Assembly (NCBI RefSeq): GCF_009762775.1
Contig: NZ_CP046401.1
Location: 5,468,001 to 5,532,000 of the forward strand
Source: Maribellus comscasis
GTDB lineage: Bacteria > Bacteroidota > Bacteroidia > Bacteroidales > Prolixibacteraceae
DNA length: 64,000 nucleotides
Direction of reading: 5' to 3'
In this document: positions 45,787 through 55,300 of the stretch, one piece after another
Layout: each line of letters opens with the position of its first letter
Position numbering within the stretch: the stretch's first letter is position 1
Notes under the pieces: generated by a model
Database searches by the model: none
The model's input: only the letters and a program-made list of their open reading frames with translations
Told to the model about the DNA's origin: nothing
Program-made: the position numbers and the translations under genes

Positions 45787-48618
45787 ATGATGAAAAAACT
45801 ATTCATTTATACCATTTTCCTATCGCTGTTTTTAGGCGTAAAAGCTCAGGATTATACAAACGGGATTTTTATTCTCAACGAAGATTGGTTTGGTCACAAT
45901 AACAGCACAATCAATTTTTTAAATCCTGAAACAGGGGAATTCGACTACCTCATACTTCAGGGAAATGCAGATAACGCAGGCGCTTCGTTGGGATGTACGG
46001 CACAATTCGGGACAATATACGGAAATAATCTCTATGTGATATCTAAACAAGACCAGGACCCTGGCGAAACCAATCCGGTGAGTGGAGGAAGAATTGTAGT
46101 AGCCGACGCTAAAACGTTAAAAGTAAAGAAAAGAATTCCTGTAATTTTTGAGATTAATGGAAAATCAGCAGCTGACGGCCGTGGTTTTGTGGGCGTAAAC
46201 GAGAATAAGGGCTACGTAGGTACCTCTAATGGAATTTTCGTTATGAATCTCTCCAATTTTCAAATTGAAAGAAGAATTGAAGGCACAGAAAACCCTTTAA
46301 TCTCAGGAGGAGAAAGTAATGCTGATGGTGTTGGCCCTTTATACAACAACCAGATTGGGATGATGTGCCGTACATCGGATTATGTTTTTGCCATTCAACA
46401 GGACAAAGGTGTGTTGGTTATCGACCCGGAATCGGATACTGTAATAAAGGTAATTAATGGATGTTACAGTACTCTAACGCAAAGTAAAGATGGAACGGTG
46501 TGGGTTGGGAAAAACTCAAATATGTCCTACCAGCAATATCCTTATGGAACTGTTGGTGAAAATTGGGATGGTAATCAATTGTTAAAAATTAACCCGAATA
46601 CTTTAGCCACAGAGATTATAAATATGAGTGCAGGCGCTGGCATTAACCAAACCTGGTATGCATGGACAGCCGGTTCACTGTGTGCCAGCGCCAAAGAAAA
46701 CGCACTCTATTTTGCCTACAATGAAAGCGACTGGAACTGGTTTACCACATCCAAAATGTATCGTTACGATATTGACAATAACGAATTTACACTGATATAC
46801 GATAGTGAAAATGAAGAACGCTACTTTTATGGGGCAAGTCTTCGTATCAACCCGCTGGACGATAAAATATATGCCGCTTTATACCTCGATAACATCAATC
46901 AAACTTATTTTATCTATCAATTAGATAACAGTGGCAATTTGCTGAAAACTTTCGAGCCGATTAAGCGATACTGGTTTCCGGCCATGTTTATTTTCCCTGA
47001 TAATTATTCGCCGGAAGTGTCGCAGCTTTCCTCACTCACACTCAATAATACACAGCCGGTAACAATTAATTTAAAAGACATGGCAAGCGACCGGGATAAT
47101 TTGTCGGCAGCCATAACCAAAAATATTCTTACAAATGATAATGAAGATATTCTTTCGGCAAGCATAAAAAACAACGTCCTAACACTTACGGCAAAAGAAG
47201 GAAAATCCGGAACAGCCCGAATTATTGTGCGGTTTAATTCGAATGGAAAGACGGTTGACCGGGTGCAGGAAGTGATTGTTTCAACAACTTCAAATATTGA
47301 TGAAACTTCGCCAACAATTCCAACAAATCTAGTCGCTATCCCAACTGAAACAAGTATTACTCTTTCATGGACAGCTTCAACTGATAACATTGGAGTTGAA
47401 GGCTACATTGTTTACCTTGATGGTGATTCGATTGAAACTGTTTCAGAAACAAACTTCAACGTTACCGGATTAACATCAGGAACAGAATATACTTTGGCAG
47501 TAGAAGCTTTTGATGAAGCGGGAAACAAATCAGGAAAAGCAGAAGTAACAGTCGCAACCTTAGCCATTGCTGACAATATTGCCCCAACAACACCAGAAAA
47601 AATCGAAGCTACTCCTGCCGAAACAAGTATTGCCCTTTCATGGACAGCTTCAACAGACAACATTGGAGTTGAAGGCTACATTGTTTACCTCGATGGCGAT
47701 TCAATTGAAACTGTTTCAGAAACAAGTTTTACTGTAACAGGGTTATCGCCTGGTACAGATTATCTCCTGGCGGTAGAAGCTTTTGATGCAGCAGGAAATA
47801 AATCAGGAAAGGTAGAAATTGACATTCCAACAAGCCCGGTAATTGATAATGAAGTACCGACAGCACCAACCAATCTTGTAGCTGTTCCTTCCGACACAAG
47901 CATTGCTTTTTCGTGGACGGCTTCAACTGATAATGTGGGAGTTTTGGGTTACGCGGTTTATCTTGATGGCGTTTTGATTTCAACTGTTAACCAGACGAAT
48001 CTTAACGTAACCGGATTATCGTCGGATACAGAATACACACTTGCAGTGGGGGCTTTTGATGCTTCCAGTAATGAATCGGTACTATCGGAAATAACGGTTT
48101 CAACAACAACTCCGGCAGATAAAACAGCCCCGTCTGCGCCAACCAATCTTATTGCCGAAGCTTCGGAAACAAGCATTGTCTTTTCGTGGTCGGCTTCAAC
48201 CGACGATGTGGGCGTTGCCGCTTATAATATATACCTCAACGGAGATTCGATTGACAATGTAACAGAAACGAATTTCACATTAACAGAACTAAGTCCCGGA
48301 ACGGAATACACTTTTAGCGTGGAAGCCGTTGATGCAGCGGGAAATAAGTCAGAAAGAATAACAATTACTCAGAGTACTATCATAACGGGAATAGAATCAT
48401 TGAACAACAACAAACTGACTGTTTTTCCCAACCCGTTTTCATCGTTCATTATTATCAAATCAGCAAAAAATCAGCAAGTACTAATTTATGATGTCTCCGG
48501 GAAAGTGGTGATGCGAATAGGTGTAGAAGCCGGAATAACACAGATTAATACGTCTGAAATAAAAAAAGGAGTTTACCTGGTCAGCTGTGGTACAGATACA
48601 TTTAAGCTTATAAAATAA
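45787..48618 (+). CDS. Propeller-FN3 protein with T9SS tail in the B12 gene set
   Basis: A 943-residue secreted protein (MMKKLFIYTIFLSLFLGVKA signal). Residues about 21-410 form a beta-propeller of the same family as the BtuG-like neighbour: NGIFILNEDWFGHNNSTINF aligns with its first blade. A strand-rich linker (411-515) is followed by four FN3 domains of about 88 residues (516-870, SLSWTASTDN-type cores, AGNKSGK ends) and a T9SS sorting domain (TVFPNPFSSF ... KKGVYLVSCG). The propeller probably binds a corrinoid or the BtuB complex, and the FN3 stalk and T9SS tail present it away from the membrane. It begins 8 bases after the preceding lipoprotein gene. Confidence 0.82.
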   Translation: MMKKLFIYTIFLSLFLGVKAQDYTNGIFILNEDWFGHNNSTINFLNPETGEFDYLILQGNADNAGASLGCTAQFGTIYGNNLYVISKQDQDPGETNPVSGGRIVVADAKTLKVKKRIPVIFEINGKSAADGRGFVGVNENKGYVGTSNGIFVMNLSNFQIERRIEGTENPLISGGESNADGVGPLYNNQIGMMCRTSDYVFAIQQDKGVLVIDPESDTVIKVINGCYSTLTQSKDGTVWVGKNSNMSYQQYPYGTVGENWDGNQLLKINPNTLATEIINMSAGAGINQTWYAWTAGSLCASAKENALYFAYNESDWNWFTTSKMYRYDIDNNEFTLIYDSENEERYFYGASLRINPLDDKIYAALYLDNINQTYFIYQLDNSGNLLKTFEPIKRYWFPAMFIFPDNYSPEVSQLSSLTLNNTQPVTINLKDMASDRDNLSAAITKNILTNDNEDILSASIKNNVLTLTAKEGKSGTARIIVRFNSNGKTVDRVQEVIVSTTSNIDETSPTIPTNLVAIPTETSITLSWTASTDNIGVEGYIVYLDGDSIETVSETNFNVTGLTSGTEYTLAVEAFDEAGNKSGKAEVTVATLAIADNIAPTTPEKIEATPAETSIALSWTASTDNIGVEGYIVYLDGDSIETVSETSFTVTGLSPGTDYLLAVEAFDAAGNKSGKVEIDIPTSPVIDNEVPTAPTNLVAVPSDTSIAFSWTASTDNVGVLGYAVYLDGVLISTVNQTNLNVTGLSSDTEYTLAVGAFDASSNESVLSEITVSTTTPADKTAPSAPTNLIAEASETSIVFSWSASTDDVGVAAYNIYLNGDSIDNVTETNFTLTELSPGTEYTFSVEAVDAAGNKSERITITQSTIITGIESLNNNKLTVFPNPFSSFIIIKSAKNQQVLIYDVSGKVVMRIGVEAGITQINTSEIKKGVYLVSCGTDTFKLIK

Positions 48619-48651
48619 AATTATTAGTCAATACAATAAAAAATAAACACA

Positions 48652-49218
48652 ATGGAAAAAGAGAAGATTAATATCCGTTTCGGGGTTTTATCCCTGGTCG
48701 TTTTACTGGCAGCATTTAGCCGCTTAATTCCACATCCTCCAAATTTTGCGCCGATTGGAGCGATGTCGCTTTTCGGGGCAGCTTATTTTTCGCGAAAATA
48801 CCTGGCTTTTATTGTGCCAGTTGTGGCCATGTGGTTAAGTGATTTGGTGTTGAACAATGTAATTTACGGACAGTATTTCGACCACTTTGTGTGGTTTTAC
48901 GGCGGTTTTTACTGGACTTATGCGGCATTTATATTTATTGGCCTTGTTGGCTTTGGACTATTAAAAAAAGTTCGCCCGGCAAAACTGTTAATTGCCAGTC
49001 TTTTGGCGTCAGTTGTATTTTTTCTGATATCAAATTTCGGGGTGTGGGCTTCGGGTACAATGTATCCCCATACCTTCCCGGGGTTAATAACCTGCTATGC
49101 TGCCGGATTACCGTTTTTTAAGAATACGCTGATAGGAGATTTGGCTTATTCAGGGGCATTGTTCGGGATATTCGAGTTTGTTCAATACAAAGCTCCTGTT
49201 TTAAGAAATTCTGCATAA
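48652..49218 (+). CDS. DUF6580 integral membrane protein
   Basis: A 188-residue protein with about six hydrophobic helices. It contains AFSRLIPHPPNFAPIGAMSL near the N-terminus and WASGTMYPHTFPGLITCYAA near the C-terminus, both typical of DUF6580. Size and topology resemble substrate-binding (S) components of ECF vitamin transporters. Location in a cobalamin-riboswitch gene set suggests a role with cobalamin, its precursors or cobalt at the inner membrane; that is inference. It lies 33 bases after the T9SS propeller gene. Confidence 0.75.
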   Translation: MEKEKINIRFGVLSLVVLLAAFSRLIPHPPNFAPIGAMSLFGAAYFSRKYLAFIVPVVAMWLSDLVLNNVIYGQYFDHFVWFYGGFYWTYAAFIFIGLVGFGLLKKVRPAKLLIASLLASVVFFLISNFGVWASGTMYPHTFPGLITCYAAGLPFFKNTLIGDLAYSGALFGIFEFVQYKAPVLRNSA

Positions 49219-49244
49219 ATCATTCATAAATAATAATAAAAAAA

Positions 49245-49280
49245 GGAACGGTAGCGTTCGCCAAAACCAACTACCGTTCC
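49245..49280 (+). repeat. Perfect inverted repeat inside the B12 gene set
   Basis: GGAACGGTAG (49245-49254) and CTACCGTTCC (49271-49280) are perfect 10-base arms around a 16-base loop, between the DUF6580 gene and the giant protein gene. No T run follows, so it is more likely a processing or stabilising hairpin, or an operator, than a terminator. Confidence 0.6.
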
Positions 49281-49318
49281 CGAGTTGCAATACCATTAAT
49301 AAAATAAATAACAGTATT

Positions 49319-52300
49319 ATGAAACAAAACTACTTTTTTTCTTTGGTTTGTTTGTGCTTTTTGCTGGCAAGCCAAATTAGTTTGGGGCAATCTACATATA
49401 AAACAGATTTGCCGCACAGCAGTACACGAAGTTCCGGCGACTCTGGAAACAAAGTCAAAAGCGCTAACCTGCTTAGTTATTTAGAAACGGAATGCGATAA
49501 TTCAGATGATTTTTTAACAATGTCAGAAGATGTTTACGATGATGGACTAACTACTCCAAACGGTTGGTATGCAAGTTATGCCGAGCGTTATGAGGATTTT
49601 CTTAGTCTGTTCGGTGTTCTGAAATCTCCGGTTCTATCCAACGGTTGTAATTCCATTTCTTTTAAGTATGCCAAAGATGATTATTATGAGTTTGGTTATC
49701 CTTCGTTTAGAATAGAAATTCAAAAAGAAATTGACGGAGTATGGTCCACTGCCTGGACAGAGACTATATCTAACCCGGATGCCGAAGAATTGGTCTTTAA
49801 CGAAGTCTTTTATGATAATCTGAAAATTGAAGGTACGGTACAATTGGTTATCACCCGCTTGTCGCCCAACAATATAAGCGGAACTCCACCTGATGGAGAT
49901 GTTCCTGATATTAAGGATTTTTGTCTGACAGATTATATTCGCGACCTTGTTCCCCCAACGGCTCCGACAGAACTTGCTGCCCAGCCTAACTTAACTTCTG
50001 TAGCCCTTTCATGGGAAGCTTCAACCGATAATATTAGCGTAGAAGGTTACCGGGTTTCCCTGGATGGAACAATTATAGATACCGTTACAACGACCAGTTA
50101 TGTGGTAAACGGGTTGATTCCTTCAACAGAATATACCTTTGACGTGGAAGCCTTAGACGGCGACCGGAATAATTCGGAAAAAGCATCGGTATCCGCAACA
50201 ACCCTAGCTGATAATATCGCCCCTTCTGTCCCGCAAAACTTGACAGGAATATCAAAAGAAAGCGGCATGATACTGTCGTGGACGGCTTCAACCGACAATG
50301 TTGGTGTAACAAACTACAATGTGTATGCAGATGGTAATCTGGCAGGCTCTACTTCCCAAACGACAGATACAATTACAGGTTTAGCTGAAAATACCCAATA
50401 TTTATTCGAAGTAGAGGCCGAAGATATTTCAGGAAACAAATCGGACAAAGTGGCAGAAACACTATCAACAATAATTGATACAGAAGCTCCAACGATTCCC
50501 GGTAATTTGCAGGCAAATACGAATGAAAATGAAATAATATTATCCTGGACTGCTTCAACCGACAATACAGGAGTTACAAAATACAACATATATTTAGGAG
50601 GAGAACTGACCGGTTCTACTACGGAATTAAAAGACACCATCAAAGGATTAGCACCGAATACCGAATACCAGTTTGAGGTAGAAGCGGAAGATGCGACCGG
50701 GAACAAATCGGCGAAAGCATCAGTTACCGCTTCAACACCTGTTGACAATACCGCTCCTGATTCTCCTGAAAATTTGGTTGCAGAAGCAACTGAAAATGGA
50801 GTTGAGTTATTGTGGACAGCTTCTACCGATAATTTTGGTGTAACTAAATACAATGTATATGTAAATGGCGAGTTCTTAAATTCAACGGTCAATGTAACCG
50901 ATACAATTAAAGGATTAGAAGCTGGTATTGAATACCTGATTGAAGTTGATGCCGAGGATGCTTCAGGAAACAAATCAGGAAAAACTCCGGTTACTCTTTC
51001 AGGAGAAAGCACTGCTGGATTGGCGTTTTCTTTTAAAGATAATTTAATAGTTAATCGCACGCGGGATGCCAGCGATTTTAGAGTGACCAAAAAGTTTACC
51101 GACTTGTTCAATTATCCTGACGGTTACAACATCAAAACGGAAATTTCCAAATCCAGCGATGTAGCTATTACATACAATTCTACAAACGAAAATCATTTGT
51201 TGTTTGATGGCTACTATTATAGTTCATCCAGCGGCCAATACTTTTATTATAAAATTCCTACAGGAGCCTATGGGACAGATACGCTGACCATTAGCATCGA
51301 CTATCATGGTTTTACATCTAAAGCTTTGGTTATTGCCAATTTGGCCCCACTATCTGCCCGCGACGATTCTTACACCATCGATATAGGAGGAACGTTAGGA
51401 ATGAATGTTGCCGGAAATGATATCCCATCTTCATATCTTGATAAAACAAGTCTGGAAATTCTTCAAAATACAAGTTATGGTGCACTCACAAATAATATTG
51501 ATGGAACCCTAACCTATGTAAATGAAAGTGCTACCCCTAATTATTCATTCGAAAATTTTGAATATCGTATTGCTGATGTTGAAGGCCACTATGACACAGC
51601 AACCGTTAAAATAAACATTCACATGAATTCGTATGCAAGCCGTGTTATCGAATTTATGCCTGCTCCCGGACAGTTTACCAACGAAAGCATCGGGCAAAGC
51701 AACTCGGCAGAAAAGACACTTGGGACACAAGGTGGAATGATAAGTTTAGGCGCTTTCGGAGGGTATGTCGTCTATGGGTTTGACCAACCTATCATAAATA
51801 ATCCGCAAAATCCTTACGGTGTAGATTTTTCTGTAAAAGGAAATTCGTTTGCAGCCAACCTTTATGGTGTTTGGACTGAACCTGCTGCTGTGCGTGTTAT
51901 GAAAGACCTCAATGGCGATGGTGTCCCCAATGACGGAGAGTGGTACGAACTGGCTGGTTCTGATTACTATATGAGCGGTACCCAGAAAAATGTAAAAATG
52001 ACCTATTACAATCCACATTACAATGAACGTTATACTGTTCCCTGGAAAAAAGATAACGGAGAAACGGGCGCAATGTTATCCAATTCATTTCACAGCCACC
52101 CTTATTATCCCGACCCGTTTGATTTCGGTTGCAATAAAGACTCAATGACCTATGAAGGGAATATTATAAAAAGCTCGCTCGATATGAGTACCCCAAGTTA
52201 TATCGAGTTTTACCGTGCCCCGTTTTTTGGGTATTGCGATAGTCGCGGGAATAGCGCTGATTTAACAGACCCTCAAAATCCATACTTTAAAGATGAAAAA

Positions 52301-55300
52301 GGAAATGCTGCCGATGGGTTTGATATCAGTTGGGCCGTAGATAGAGACGGTAATCATAAAGAATTGGACCAAATCGATTTTGTGAAAATATATACAGGTG
52401 GTTTTGCCAATGCAGGATGGTTGGGAGAATGGTCTTCGGAAGTATTGGGGGTAGGGATAACAACACCAGACCCGGATTATGTTGCGCAAGATTATTATTT
52501 AAATTATATCGGAATAACACAACTAAAAGTATTAAAAGGCCACACCTGCCAGTTTGAAGGATTTTTGTTTAAAAACGGCCGTCCGCAAACTGATGGTGTA
52601 CAACAATGGAGTTCTTCTAATCCGGAAGTTGGGACCGTAGATAATACCGGTTTGTTTACTGCTGTTGCCGATGGTGAAACATGGTTGCGTTTTTCGCAAA
52701 AAAGCGATATTCCTACCGATTCTATCCGCTTACTGGTGGTTGAACTGGAAGGTGTTCACCTGGAAATGGAAGGAAACTCTGCCGCTTCGTCTGATAGTAC
52801 CAGCCTTATTGTTGGCGAAAGTATCAGCATTACAGCCCAGGGCTTGGATAACATCGGCGATGTTTTAAATGGAAGCACTTCTAACCGTTTTGTTTACGAT
52901 ACTTATACCTGGACGACTTCAAATCCTGAAATAGGGACAATCGATAATGGTTTGTTTACCGGGAAAAAAGTTGGAAGGACAATGGTTCATGCATATTCTG
53001 ACGCCAATCCTGAATTGTCTGATTCAATACTGGTTATTGTGAACGAAACCCCGAAACTAAGCCCGGTAAATAATCCGGTAGTAATTTCATATTATAATCC
53101 AGTGGGAGAAAAAACGAGTAGCGAGCTTTTTGCTACCGGAACAAACTCGGTAACTTATCTTAATTCCGTAGTTTCGAAAACCGGCTTGTCCAGTCCTGTT
53201 ATCGAAAAGAATGTATTGAAGTGTAATTTTACAGCTGGTGTTTATGGAACTGACACCTTAACTTTTAATCTTACTTCATACAAACAGGATACAACAATAA
53301 GCGTTGCGTTTATTTATAAACCGGATGGATATGAAAAGGATGCGCAGATATTGTTTGTAAATAATGCACGGGCCCAAAATCCTGATAAAGCTTCATTAAA
53401 TGCTTATACCCCTGATTTGGATTCGGTAAACGTGATTGACGGCCAGCTTGATGCTTATTCGGTAAAAGATGTTCTTGTTGACGGAGCTTTTGCTTTTGTT
53501 TTGGGTGAAAATTTCCTGTCGAAATATAATCTTACAACATACGAAAAAGAAAACACTATTGGTATTGACGAAACAGGAAACAGTGCAATGGCAATGTATA
53601 ACAACCTTTTGCTGGTTACTGAACAATCAAATCTTGCCATTTACTATAAAACCGATTTAACATTAAGCAGGAAAATTGCATTGTCAGGCAAAATCCATAG
53701 TGTAAAAGTAGTCGGAAGTAAAGCTTTTGTTTTCCTCTCCGGTGAAACTACCAGTGTGCTGAATAAAGTTGTGGTTGTTGATTTAATCGAGGGGAAGGCA
53801 GAAAGTGAGTATACACTTGCTGAAGCCGGGCTTATTGTTTCGGAAACCCTTGTTAAAGGAACAAAATTGTACATTACAGGAACAACCTCCGGTTCAGGGA
53901 AAACAGCTGTAATGGAATATGATACGGAAAATAACATGTATTCGGTATCGGAAGCAAATAATAATTTTAGCAATACTTTAAATGCAAATGCCGTGGTAAA
54001 AGGCGATAGCATTTTGCTTACTAACGGTGAAGGCTATGTTGCTTATACAATTTCAACAAAAACTTTTGGTACCGATGTGTTAATGAAAACTGCCGATGAT
54101 TTTTATCCAACGGCAATCGCTTACCATGCTTCGTTGAGTAAATATTTCGTGAGTTATTCAAATGCCGCTAAAACAGAATCTAAAGGATTAGCTTTTGATT
54201 TAAATTTTGCTGAAGTCGCCGGTTTTGACAGTGTAGAAACCGCTCCTGCCTTAATAAAATGTGTTGAGGCTTTAGAAGCAAACGAAAAGCCGTCACCGAA
54301 TCTCACATACAGCATGAGCAACTTTACGGCCTACGAAAAGGCAACAAGTAATACGTCCGTCATCATTTATAAAAACCGCTTTACTGATGGAGAAGATAAC
54401 TTTGAAATCTATCCCAGGTACTTGGAACATACTTCCTGGCTAACATGGAATACAGGTTATACGACTTCCGGAAACAAGCAGTTGTACGCTTATTATTCGA
54501 ATACGATAGATAAAGATTCTGTAATTACAATTCCGGTAGATGCAATTGATAATTATGGATTTTCAGTAACGCGAACTTTTGATATAACCATAAAGCCACG
54601 TGTTTACAAACCGGTCGTGAAAAATCCAATTGCCGATACGATTGTGGCGGTTAACAGTGCGGATATTCAAATACCATTAGTAAACGTATTTACAAACACT
54701 TCATCAAGCGGAGTAACGTTTGGGAAGACCGTTTCTGGAAATACAAATTCAGGGTTAATAACAACCACTATTGTCAACGATACACTTACGCTGTCGATAG
54801 CTCCAAACAAAGCAGGTGAAGTTTTTATTACAGTGAAAGATTCGGCCAAACACAATACCTACGGAGTTAAGTATGTGGAAACATCCTTTAAAGTTACTGT
54901 TGTTGATGATGAATTACCTTCGGTACCGGCTGATTTTGCAGGTAGCCCTTCAGAAACGAGTATTTCACTTTCATGGACTGCTTCAACAGATAATGTTGGC
55001 GTAACAGGATACAATATATATAAAGATGGAGTTTTCAAAACCAGTGTAGTAGGAACAAATTATTTAGCAGATAAACTGAATCCGGGAACTGAATACACCT
55101 TTGAAGTGGAGGCTTTTGATGCGGAAGGAAACAGGTCAGAAAAAGCATTATTAGTAATTTTAACTACTGATGATGAAACGCCACCGTCTATGCCGGAAAA
55201 TCTCACTGCTATCCCATCTGAAACGAGCATCGAGCTTTCATGGACAGCTTCAATAGATAATGTTGGCGTAACTGGATACGTTATTTATCTCGATGGCGAT

